Positions 35,264-45,381 of a stretch of 64,000 bases of DNA are shown in pieces (within the stretch, counting starts at the first letter, position 1; each line of letters starts with the position of its first letter). A model generated the notes under the pieces. It did no database searches, had not been told where the DNA came from, and worked only from the letters and a program-made list of their open reading frames with translations. This DNA comes from Phytophthora quininea (Eukaryota > Oomycota > Peronosporomycetes > Peronosporales > Peronosporaceae). The stretch covers positions 1 through 64,000 of the forward strand of contig JAAVTG010000564.1 in NCBI GenBank assembly GCA_011947345.1. The letters run 5' to 3'. Position numbers and translations under genes: made by a program.

Positions 35264-35769
35264 AAGGCAACAGGTGTAGGTCGCTGAGGAGGAACTGCAT
35301 TTACATCAGAGGACGGGTTGCGAGGAAGAGTCGAATCACACGACGTTTGCGTTCTTTACTGCTATGTGTGCTGTGTTTTTTTATCTGCTTTGCGATTGCG
35401 GAGTTTGGACATTATCAAGTTGAGGACGGGGATAACCATCAATTCACAATGAGGCTCACATGCGGACCGAACGAAACCGTGACCGGGTTGATGACCTGTA
35501 CGCACTGGAATGGTTTCACCATCATGGACTCGACAAGTGCGTATTGGAGCACGATCGGCTAGACGTCCTTGAGGGTTTCATTGGAAGCAAGTTTTAACGA
35601 ATCAAACCGCGGGAGCGTTAGCGCTTGCTGCGGCGGATGCTGAACAGCGGGCCCGTGTCGAAAATCCTGGCAGCCCAAGAATTCTGTTCGCGGTACCACA
35701 CCCCGAAAGACGGCGAGTTTTGTTCACCTGTGAAACAATAATGGATACGAACCAGCCAAAAGATACTCG
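35264..35769. other. Intergenic stretch with a small open frame
   Basis: 35347-35562 encodes a hydrophobic start (LLLCVLCFFICFAIAEF) followed by ~50 polar residues with two Cys, resembling a small secreted protein. The frame lacks an ATG at its head, so it is a remnant, a missing-exon gene or chance. Nothing else recognised. Confidence 0.3.
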
Positions 35770-35934
35770 CATGGACGTTGGAAAATACTGTATTCGAGAA
35801 AGAAAGCTCTCGGCGAGGCCTCGGGGTTGTATTCCAGCGTGCTCCAGAGAGCGTTGTTCAGTGGGGTAGATCTTTTCTGCGCATTCCGTTCCTTAAGCGA
35901 ACCTAGGCCGTATCAGCAGCTCGACGTTGCTTCT

Positions 35935-36369
35935 TCATCTTTTGGCGTAGTGTTTGGAATACATGCGCCAGAACTGGTTCTCGCCGTCCTTTTTCAGCTC
36001 TTTCTTGGTCATACTTTTCTTCTTTGAGGCGATCCCGAGTTCATCAGCGATCTTGGCCGGGGTCCACTTGTCCGTGTCGATTTTCCGAATGATGGCATTT
36101 GTCTCCTTGTACACCTGGATCAACTTGTCTCTGCCAGCCTTGACTTCGTCGTCCAGCAGTTTCCAGTTCGCCGTCATAGTAGCAGCACTCTCGAGTCCAC
36201 CGAGGTTTCCAGCTCGCTCTTCCTTGACAGATCTCAGGTGCCTACCATCAATTAGTTGCTCAACATTCATCTTGGACAAAGCGATGGAACTGTCATCGGT
36301 GGCGCCAAAAGCGACATTGGAGCTGACAACGAGAGTTGCAGCGAAGATGAAATTGGTGACGACACGCAT
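35935..36369 (-). CDS. RxLR-EER effector candidate, right copy
   Basis: 144 residues from the ATG at 36369 to the stop at 35935, nearly identical to the left-arm gene at 24536-24970: same signal peptide, RHLR and EER, and a helical C terminus ending in SKHYAKR. The only residue change I see is Asn for Tyr before QFW. Upstream sequence is also shared for more than 100 bp, so both copies probably keep the same promoter. Intact, unlike the other right-arm genes. Confidence 0.85.
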   Translation of the reverse strand: MRVVTNFIFAATLVVSSNVAFGATDDSSIALSKMNVEQLIDGRHLRSVKEERAGNLGGLESAATMTANWKLLDDEVKAGRDKLIQVYKETNAIIRKIDTDKWTPAKIADELGIASKKKSMTKKELKKDGENQFWRMYSKHYAKR

Positions 36370-36734
36370 CGTGGATGGGAGGGCTTTGAAGGTCCAAGGA
36401 AAATTGGGAACTACTCGTGTTTGTTTAAGCCGCGGTATCCTCGTTGACAACATTACGAAAAAGCATTCATCTTTCAACACTAACTTTCGATACGGTTCCC
36501 GTTGTTGCCGTTATCAAACTGAAAATTACTTAGATTGCCAGAAGTGGGAATTTGCTTGGTTTTGACAAGTAGATACTCCGCGTCTGAAGATTACTTTTGG
36601 ATCTGCTGTGGTCAACTTGACCGATGACGCTGTCGGGAATCGGTTGTAGTGCACAACTAACAACTTGACTGAGTTTTTGTCCGCTCCGCAACAGAATACA
36701 TGGCGTGATATCGATTTCAAAGTACTCGTTATCT

Positions 36735-37083
36735 TCACAGTTTTGACCGCTTCGCATGAGGTCTCTCCTCGTCCGAATTGCCCAATTCCATTTTCAGATG
36801 AGAATCCCAGTTCCCGACCTCAACAAAGATAATGATCTTGCCCCTGCCACCATCAACTTCAGCCTTGTCATCGCTTGGAATACTTTGCTCAACCATCAGG
36901 CCGTTTCTCACTTCCATGAGCTCCAAAACCTCCTCCAACGCGCCAGTCTGTCTCGAGATGCGATAAAAGTTGGCATGCTGCAAGTTCACACGTTTCAGGA
37001 ACGTGGATGCTGGTACTTCGTTTGGTAATGTTTTGGAACCAGATCCGAATACCGGCTCGCCTTTCATCTCAGACGTATTCACT
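36735..37083 (-). pseudogene. CRN C-terminal remnant, right copy
   Basis: An open frame of 115 codons (MNTSEMKGEPVFGSGSK onward, with LKRVNLQHANFYRIS and ending HAKRSKL). It aligns with the 3' end of the left-arm CRN locus (about 23935-24240). It has no signal peptide, no LFLAK-type motif and no N-terminal domain, because the remaining ~2 kb is absent at the 37083 junction. Best read as a truncated effector gene. Expression as a small protein is possible since its frame is cleaner than the left copy. Confidence 0.6.
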
Positions 37084-37418
37084 TAAGGAACGCGCCACGC
37101 TGGCCATTGTACGTCGCTGGTAATACCACGAAGCCAACGTGAGCCCATTTCTGCGACGTACGGAAATCCATTGCTATTGTGACTCACCAAAATCGCTTCC
37201 AGCACTCTATCTCGAAAACGACAATCCACATGAAGCCCACACAGGTGTCAATTTCTGCGGCGGCAGCAGTCCCAAACGTTAAACACTCTCGCAGCTGGTG
37301 GAGAGACAAACAGCTACGTTCATGTGGCCTGAGATTCTATCCCACACTCATGATCCCTTGCCGTTGTGGTCCTCACTTTCACTTTTACCAAGTCCCCACC
37401 ACCAACCGCTCAATAGCC

Positions 37419-38197
37419 ATGAAGTTTTCTGCTTCCATCCTGTCCATGGGCTGCGTCTTCGGTCTTGCTGCAGCTGGCAACCCCGATCAGTCGATCCAGC
37501 AGTCTCCTTCGACTGGGACTCCCGCTGCCAATCCACTTTCGGTAACAGCTCGTCGTCGGAAGGCAACTCGAGCTTCGCTCGCTTCTTCGACCAGAGCCGT
37601 TTCCACGCCATGTTTCCCGACTCGATCGAGCTCTACAACTTCAACGGCCTCGTGAACGCCGCCAACAAGTACACCCAATTCGCCAACACTGGCAACGACA
37701 CCAACGACAAGCGCGAGCTGGCAGCTTTCCTGGCCCAAACGGCCCACGAGAGCGACAACTTCAAGGCCGCCGAGGAGTACGCTCGGAACACGTACACGGT
37801 GTGGCAGTACTGCGACAACTCGACCATTGCATGTGCTCCGGGCCGTCGCTACCACGGCCGCGGCCCCATCCAGCTCTCGTGGAACTACAACTACTACCAC
37901 GCCGGCCAGGCGCTGGGCATCGACCTGCTGGACAACCCCGACATTGTGGCCAACGACACGGCCGTGACGTGGATGACGGCGCTCTGGTACTGGATGACTC
38001 CGCAGGGCGGGCGCGTCATTCACGACGTCGTGGCCGGCGTCAACGGCTTTGCCGAGTCCACCGACATCATCAACGGCGCGCTCGAGTGCGGCGGCCCCAA
38101 CCAGGTCAACGAGCTGCAGCGCATCAAATACTTTACCAAAATGTGCGAAGCGCTGGAGGTCCAGCCCCTGGGCAACGTCTCCTGCAACGCCAAATAG
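37419..38197 (+). pseudogene. GH19 chitinase, right copy, one-base frameshift
   Basis: Counterpart of the intact left-arm gene. It starts at 37419 with the same signal peptide and has the same GH19 motifs (FLAQTAHES, GRGPIQLSWNYNYYHAG, MTALWYWMTPQGG). Near 37527 a CCC run stands where the left copy has CCCC, so the signal peptide and the catalytic domain are in different frames. As given, translation from the ATG ends at 37655 with no active site. Otherwise almost identical (Asn for Asp near IELYNF, Glu for Asp near the C terminus). Either real loss in this arm or a consensus error. Confidence 0.7.
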
Positions 38198-38263
38198 ATA
38201 TTAGATGGGCAGCCACCACGAAATACATTGGTTTTCTGTACGATTCTTGTCCATTTGGATCTG

Positions 38264-40408
38264 AAGGAGTCGAGTGCGAGCTACGAGCTGCGTTGGGTTT
38301 TCTCTCTGCATCGTGCGGGGCTTTGAAGGGCAAGATCAAGTGTGAAGACACTCGGGGATGCTGAAAGGGTGGGGCGGCCACTACGAACTGCAGGTGGAGA
38401 TGCCCAGAAGACCTACAGACGACGAAGAAGAAGAAGCTTCTAATGCTGCTGAGCTGGAGAGACAATTTCATTTAACGTTTGCCAAGACGAGAGAGGCGTT
38501 GGCGCTGCTGGCGGCGGTGGAGCATGTGGACCACGACGCCTGGAAGTATCTACTGGAAAAAGTATTGTGAGGTGAACATCGGAACGAAAGGACAAGAGAA
38601 GTTTGAAAACGTCGACGCCAGGTTTACGTTGGCTTTGGACTGCGGCATGCACACGAGCAAAGTTGATCCTAGCAGACCAGACTTTGATCTTGTTCGGTTC
38701 TGTGGCACTCACCAACGGGAGCAGTCAAGTCGTGAATATCTTCAGGACTTGGAGAGGATTGCTGCACTGGATGGAAGTTTACCAGCGGATCAGCCTGGAG
38801 TGGACATCGAGGTCCCAGTGAAAGTTTGCTTGTCAATCCCGGAAGAGCAGACTGAAGCGCTCATGGATCTTGGAGATGTGGGAACAGCAGAGCGAACGAT
38901 CAATCAGCAGTGGGAGGAATATCGACACAAACAAGGAAAGCAAGACGGCGTGGCGTCAGGATCGCTGCGCTGCACTTTTGTGCTGGAACCGATGCAAGTG
39001 GATTTTCACGACGTGGAACACACGACCACCCCTGAATTAGCGGAGACGCTCGCGCGGATGCTGCGTGGCAATGTCTGCTTCTCGAGGTTTTGGTCGTTCT
39101 CGTTGGTGACCGAAAACATTGATCCGGAAGATACACTTTTATCAAGGAAAGTGGTTGGCCAGCTGATGCGAAGTCTGTTCGACAGCACTCGTGCTCTCAC
39201 AGACTCTCACTATCATTTGAATGGCTCTCAAGGTCCGAGGCCGCTTCAACTGGGCGTGGTGGAGGTCTACGGCTCCGAAGAGACTTTGGATTCTTCTATT
39301 GCAGCTCTGAATTCGGCGCTGGTTCTCAACCAAATGACAAAGACCGTCGCGCTGCACTTTGGTGAGTCTCCGTTCGATGCAACTGACAGCATTTTCTGGT
39401 ACAAGTGGTTGGCTTACGACATTTTTCGAGTCGAGCAAGGAGAAACTCAGCGTTGGAAACGCTTCATCTTCTGCTGGGTGAAATGACGGTGGAGTCTGTT
39501 GAGGCGTTTTCAGCCGTACTGAATTCCGCGCATCCCGAAGAAGACGTATGTGGGCGTCCTCGAGGCGAAATTGACGAGAGAGACGCAACGCTGCGGTGGA
39601 GCTCCGATTCGATGGATCTTTGATGAGAATGGAGAGTACGACACCAGCTCTCGTGTCTTGAGTTTTCCCGAACCAGTGGACCCCATTCGGACATTTAGTG
39701 ACGACGGGAGGAGCCAATGGGTCGATGCTCTAGTCGCTGGGTTTGGGCGGTGCCAAGTTCGGCGAGGGGACTTGGCATTCCACCAGATCGATGCAGTCGA
39801 CACTGCGCCTCCCCAACCTTGCTGTCGCTCACTGTCGGCTTTTGTCAATGGGATGACGCAGCTACCGATGGGCTACCCTACTTTCTAAAGACAATCGGGC
39901 CATCCTTGAGGTCGTTGACCCTGTGGGGCGCCCGAGTTGACCTTGAAGAAAGTGAAATCCTTCAGTGGTGCCCCAATCTGGAGGAACTGTCGCTGAGTGG
40001 AACTTGGATGGACGTGCAGCTCAATTTTGCCGAGTATCGGAAAAGCGGTCAGCCGTTGCCTGAATTGCCGCCGACCAATTGGCACGAGATTGCTGCAGTG
40101 CCCAAGGCCTTGTCCAACATGGACAATCAATCAATCCAGCTGCCAAATGTCTGCGACGACTACGAATTCGTCTGACTAACCAATGGAACCGTTGGGCTGA
40201 CATTCCGATCGCCTACAACCCACGTGGGTTTGACACCGATCTGCGGCCACTGCTGGACATTCTCGAGACCAACAAGAGCCTGGAATATCTCGAAGTTGCT
40301 GTCCGCAGCAAGTATCTGAAATTCATCGACGCCTTCCGGAAGCACCACCTGACACCAATTCCACGGGAACTTGAACCTCTTTCAACCGAAAGCAAACTCG
40401 CCTTTTGA
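38264..40408 (+). pseudogene. LRR-like protein B, right copy, start codon lost
   Basis: Counterpart of 18541-20685. The position of the left copy's ATG (38264) reads AAG here, so there is no matching start. It shares the left copy's breaks near its N terminus, at the WYKWLAYD junction and in the LRR part. Arm-specific lesions are one extra A near 38559 (GAAAAAG versus GAAAAG) and a two-base deletion near 39595. Unlike the left copy, it is continuous through HLNGSQGPRPLQLGVVEVYG. Lesions of different type make real decay likely here. Confidence 0.65.
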
Positions 40409-40608
40409 GCATCTTCCCACCTCCAGCTCGAGACAAGAGAACTCGGTCAACGCTACCACAACGATCGCTTCACGAGCCGGATGAGGGATCCCTCGCACTC
40501 ATTTTCCAGTTTGTTGCTCAGCCTGTTGTTCGACAAGTTTACTACACAAACTAACCAACAAATGTAGCCATATTTCAATTCGAAGAATTTCCGAATCCGA
40601 ACATCAAA

Positions 40609-42696
40609 ATGGAAGAGCGATGGGGATTCCTGGCGTCGTGGTGCGCCGCCCTCAAGGGACGAGTGACCTGCAACGACTTCCACACTGCCGTGGACGTGCG
40701 GGAGAACACTCGCACTATCCACGTGGAGCTCCCAATGCGGTCGGAAGGTACTTCTGGCAACATGTTGGAGGAAGCAGAATTCCGTCGTCAGTTCCAGAAA
40801 ACGAGGGAGGCGTTGCTGCTGCTGGCGGCGGTGGAGTATGTGGACCCTAAAGCGTGGATCTATTTGCTGGGGACACACGTCAAGGTGGACGTTGGACGGG
40901 AGGGCGAGGAGAAGTTTGAAAACATTGCGGCCAAGTTTTCGCTAGACTTGGACTACGGCATGCACGTGAACCAAGAAGACCCCAACAAAGTGGAGTTCGA
41001 CCTGGTGCAGTTCTGTGGAGTCCATCAGTACGTCCACCCGAGTCCGAAGTACCTTGAAACACTGCAGAGAATTGCAGCGATGGATGAGAAACTGCAGACG
41101 AACAAGTCTGGAGTGGACGTTATGGTTCCAGTCAAAGTACGTTTTGGAGGATCGGATGCCAATCTAGTGCCCACCCATACAGACCTCCTGGACGTTGCGA
41201 GAGCTGAACGCGTGATTAAGCAGCAGTGGGAAGAATTCGACCGCAGTCAAGATGCGGTGGAGTCTGGGTCTCTGCGTTGCACGTTCGTTCTAGAACCAAT
41301 GTGCATGACCTTTGACAAACCGATTGGGATTCCTACTGCTGAACTCGCGGAGACAATGGACTGGTTGGTACTGGACAATGTTTGGTTTTCAGACAAGCTG
41401 TATATCGTGCTCAAAGAAGAAGGAGCATACGACCCGCCGAGCGGATCCACAGCCAGGAAAGCTCTCGGTCAGTTCATGAGACGTGTCTTTGATAGTACAC
41501 GTCGCTCTCCTATCAACGCGAATATGAACTATCACGTGGAAGCTGAAGCACTTCAATTAGGAATGATTGATATCGAAGTTGCTGACTTCGTGCCGGATTT
41601 CTACATCGCAGCGCTGTTTTCGTCGATAGTCGTGAGTCAGACGACGAAGCAGATCACTGTACAGTTCAGCCCATACGATCCGCGCCAATCGCAATCCTGG
41701 TATAAATGGCTGGCTTACGGGGTCTTTTCAAAGCGCGCGTGCATGTTCAGCGCTGGGGAGTCTCGAGATTGTCATTGGTTCGATGTCACCTAGCGACGTC
41801 GAAGCTTTTGCGGCGATTGTAAACTCGGACCACCCAGAAGAAGAGCTTTGTGGGACCCCGCGTGGCCAAATCGCCGAGCGGGATGCAACCTTGCGAGAAG
41901 CAGCACCCATCCATATTGAACTGAATTTGGACTCGCATGTTTTGACTTATACCATGTCAATTCTTGCGGTTAAAACCTTCAGCGACGATGGAAGAAGCGA
42001 CTGGGTCAATGCTATAGTTCCTGGAATTGGAAGATGCCAAGTCCGACGTGGAGATTTGACGTTCTCGAAGCCCATGACAAGTGCAGGTTGTGACACTACC
42101 GGGTTGCAATCCCTGACGGTGGAAATCCTCGCACCGATACGGAGACAGCAGGGCTGCCTCGTTTTGTAGAATTAATTGGATCGTCACTACGGTCGTTGAC
42201 GCTTTCAGGCCCGAGAGACGGCCCTGATGAAACGTGGATCCTTCGGCATTGTCCTCAGCTAGAGGAGTTGACGCTGAGTGGGGGCTGGATAGACGTGCTG
42301 CTAGACTTCAGCTCTTACCGAGAGCTTTGCACCTCGCTTGACGATCTCCAACCTATGAATTGGCATGACATTGGCGCGCTGTCGACTGCACTGACCAGCG
42401 TAGACAATCCCATTGCGCGGTGCGTCCGACGTTTGAAAATCCGTCTGACTCGGCAATGGAGCGGTTGGGATCAAAGTCTGCGCAACTACGAGCTGCGAAA
42501 CTTTGAGGAAGACTTGCAGCCACTTGTGCAGATACTTGAAGCGAACAAATTCGTGGAGTACTTTAAAATATCGGTTCCGTCCGAGTATGAGGCTCACATG
42601 GCGACATTTCGGAAGCACCATTTGGAGGCACTTCCAAAGGCACGCGAGCCATTATCGACGGATAGCAAAGTCGCTTTTGAGCGTGTTTTCGTTTGA
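40609..42696 (+). CDS. LRR-like protein A, right copy, probably broken
   Basis: Counterpart of 16268-18341, from the ATG at 40609. The first 394 codons are almost identical to the left copy and the same frame change follows near 41735. A further missing T near 42125 (GAAATCC versus GAAATTCC) interrupts the LRR-like part, and the end differs by one T in a T-run, replacing the left copy's stop with six extra codons (ERVFV). Function unknown. Either a decaying duplicate or a homopolymer-affected consensus. Confidence 0.55.
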
Positions 42697-42848
42697 AAGA
42701 GGACCAAGGGGGAAGAAGGCACACGTGTCACCTCCACGGCTGAGCATGCTGAACCAGGATGCTTTGGCGAATATCTTCACGTTCGCGGCCCCACCTGTGC
42801 TCCGGCAAGTGTATTTCCGCTCACGAATCGATCCACTCGAGTATTGAT

Positions 42849-43311
42849 TGGAGTTGGTTGCGCCAGAGGAGTGACTTCACAAGACAGCTCCGAAGCGTAA
42901 GGTTCACCACTCTGAAGTAGAGTGAAAACAATTTTTTTATTAATCTTGGGCCGCGGAGTGGAGTGGATCAGGAAGGCCCGATTAAACTAGAGTTTTGACC
43001 TGTTCGATTCATTGGAGTGGAGCATCGAGATCGTCCGAATGCGGCACTCCGGGGACTCTGCACACCACCGGTTCTTCGTCAAGTGTGTCCGATACTTGCA
43101 TGGATCAAGCAATAAGCATCGAGAAACCTCCAACAGAGCACGACTGAAATTCGTTGACGCGTGAGTTTCCTCATCAGACGATCGAAGAGAGAGTAAAGCA
43201 AAGCACTGATCTTTGCTCTGATGACGGGACCTGTTCAAACGGATTCATCTCTTGCATCAGCCATGTTTAGTCTTGGGCAATTGAAGCCATCTGACCGACT
43301 AAAAACCTAGG
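42849..43311. other. Intergenic flank between right arm and transposon
   Basis: About 460 bp; I see no gene or repeat. It ends at the TA target site of the pogo-type element. Confidence 0.5.
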
Positions 43312-43313
43312 TA

Positions 43314-43339
43314 CCGACCCACCTTGCTTATAGCCGACA
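43314..43339 (+). repeat. Left terminal inverted repeat of the pogo-type element
   Basis: 26 bp starting CCGACCCACCTTGC, exact reverse complement of 45045-45070, preceded by the TA target site. Confidence 0.93.
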
Positions 43340-43410
43340 AGTATAATCTTGAAGTGAGTTTTTTTGCACTCGAACACAAAAAGACACAGTCAACAGCAAA
43401 GGAAGCAAGT

Positions 43411-44886
43411 TTATTCAAAATCGTCATCCGAGTCCAGCTCATTGTCGTCGGCGACACCCAGTTCCTGCAGGCGCTCCACCACCTCGCTTGCCTCTCTATC
43501 TATATCCGAGACGTAGATTTCTGCCTTTTTGTGGTCGGACGCTATAATAGCTAAGCTCAAAAGGTTCCACGAGCGCCAGATCCATCTCGCAATATCAGAG
43601 CGAGATGGAGGCCTCAGGCGGAATTTCACGCCCTGCTCCCGCTGGCGGAGCTGACGACGCAGCTCACCCACCCAGAACAGACGCATACGGTCCTTAAAGG
43701 GCCGATTCCAGGCCACATCTGTCGGCTGGCAAACCGAAGTAGCATTAGGGAGGACTTTCAGTAGCACTACGTTGATGCCGCGAGCGTAGGTGACCACGTC
43801 GGGAGTCCAATGCCCCGAAAAATCGTCCCACAGCAACAGCACAGGTTTCTCGGGAATTGGCGCTCAGCAAAATGAAAACGTAAAAACGCAACTGACAAAA
43901 ATCTGTTCCACCACGCTAGAAAACACGATTTCAGTTAGATAAATCAAAAGCCATTTGTACCGCATTATTGTTTTACCTTTTCCATTTCCGTAGATCAGTA
44001 GGCCAGTCTCTTTTGCACGCTCTCGATCTCCTTCCAAACAATCTTGCCGAAACCGTTGCGCAGACTGATGTTGCTGGCCGCAGTAGCTGTGTTGTCAGAC
44101 GGTTTCGACTTGAATACAACGAATGGCGTGTATTTGTAGCCCTCGGAGTCGCCGAGAAGCATCGCTGTAGCTCTCTCTTTACTCTTTCCACCGCAGCGCA
44201 CCCAAACTGTTTTCTCGCCACTAGCATTTATTGTTTTCTTGGGCAGATATTCAAAAATACCGCTAGACACAAACAACATGTTATTAGTTCTGGCTTTACA
44301 ATAGAATATCTTATTACCTTGGTTTACCTGATTGATCCGCATTGTAGACTGTGGACACGCCGAGTTCTTGCATAGTTGCCTGTACAAGGCGCGCAAAATC
44401 GGCTCGGATCTTGTCGAGTTCAGCCGGCTGCGTCTGCCCTTGGCGCGTCCGACACCGCAGTGACAGCCTATTGTCTTCCTTCAAGCGAGTGCACCACGAC
44501 CACGATGCTTGGAACCCTACAGCGCCCTCTTCGCGCCCTATTTCTAAGGCCTGCAGCCTCAGCATTAGGTTCGAGACAGGTACACCCTCCTCACGCAGCT
44601 CGTTGATCCAAGCGACCAATCGGAGCTCGGCGTCAGCCGACAGCGCCCGGGTGTGGCCCGGAGGACGAATCTTCTTGAGCTGTGAGCCTCTTCCTGTGCT
44701 GCATGCACGTTCAAGCTCTTCTTCCTTCTGACGCCATTCTAGGATAAGCTTTCTTCTACTGTCGTACGCGTGTACAGCTAGATCGCTGAAAAAGAGGTTA
44801 ATAGTGGCACGAATGTCATCGTAGCGCTGCAAGTGCTGGACGATTTCCAGCTTCTCAGCAGCGGTGTAGGAGTTGCGCTTGGCCAT
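43411..44886 (-). CDS. Pogo/Tigger-type DDE transposase
   Basis: Starts at the ATG at 44886 (MAKRNSYTAAEKLEIVQHL, a Psq/CENP-B-type helix-turn-helix) and ends at 43411. I predict introns at 44263-44327 (GTAAAC...TCTAG) and 43916-43976 (GTAAAA...TCTAG). The DDE core is recognisable: first Asp in VYNADQS at the end of exon 1, second in LLLWDDFSGHWTPDVV, third in SVCQPTDVAWNRPFKDR. Between them lie YLPKKTINASGEKTVWVRCG and ATAMLLGDSEGYKYTPFVVF. Single missing bases are inferred near 44250, 44010 and 43855, the same kind of deficit as in neighbouring host genes, so the transposase may be intact. An acidic tail (ELDSDDDFE) ends the protein. Confidence 0.8.
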
Positions 44887-45044
44887 TGCGCTTGGCCGGC
44901 GCGAAGCTGAAATGGCTCTAGCTGGCTTCAGGAAATAACAATGAATGGCTGAGATTGCTGACTGTCCGTTACAAGAGGAGTCACCCTTACCCTACTATCA
45001 AAGATCTCTGATTGGCTACATGTGACCTGTCCGTTACAAGCAGG

Positions 45045-45070
45045 TGTCGGCTATAAGCAAGGTGGGTCGG
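45045..45070 (-). repeat. Right terminal inverted repeat of the pogo-type element
   Basis: 26 bp ending GCAAGGTGGGTCGG, exact reverse complement of 43314-43339, followed by the TA target site. Confidence 0.93.
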
Positions 45071-45072
45071 TA

Positions 45073-45381
45073 ACAAACGTTTACGCCCGAATTAAAAGTG
45101 TCGCACGAATCGCTTGTAATCCAGCCCCGAGTTCGATATCGCCCTAACACTGCACCAGGATCGCTGTCCTCCCAGACGTGTATTTAATACCTATGCTACT
45201 AGCTTTTATTGCTAGCAGTGCATGTTGCCTTCTGTAGCAAGGTCTGCAGCCGAGCGCATAATCAATTTCATAAAACCCCATCATTAACTTCTACGACCAT
45301 TGATTGGCTGAAATCGATTTGAAGAGCCAGCTGCTCTATACAGTGTCTCCGGAGCATCGTTCACTTGCCAATTCGCCAGTC
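45073..45381. other. Promoter region of membrane gene 1
   Basis: About 310 bp between the transposon and the first ATG of membrane gene 1. No gene seen. The transposon's right end is now part of this upstream region. Confidence 0.45.

Larger units (their letters stand above)
35770..42848. repeat. Right arm of the large inverted duplication
   Basis: About 7.1 kb, the reverse complement of 16105-25110. Gene order is RxLR, CRN remnant (minus), then chitinase, B, A (plus). The outer end is at about 42848, just after GAATCGATCCACTCGAGTAT. Compared with the left arm it lacks about 2 kb of CRN sequence (junction near 37083) and carries extra small indels in chitinase, B and A. Confidence 0.9.
43314..45070 (-). 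mobile_element. Complete pogo/Tigger-type (Tc1-mariner superfamily) DNA transposon
   Basis: About 1757 bp bounded by perfect 26-bp terminal inverted repeats (43314-43339 and 45045-45070, beginning CCGACCCACCTTGCTTATAG) and flanked by TA on both sides (43312-43313 and 45071-45072), the Tc1/mariner/pogo target duplication. It contains one transposase gene on the minus strand. Perfect ends and a nearly clean gene suggest recent insertion. It sits just outside the right arm of the inverted duplication and upstream of the first membrane-protein gene. Confidence 0.92.

Noticed and set aside
16105..42848. The inverted arms as a pure assembly duplication
   Set aside because: The arms differ by substitutions, a 2 kb deletion and distinct outer flanks, so they look like real separate loci; still listed as a test.
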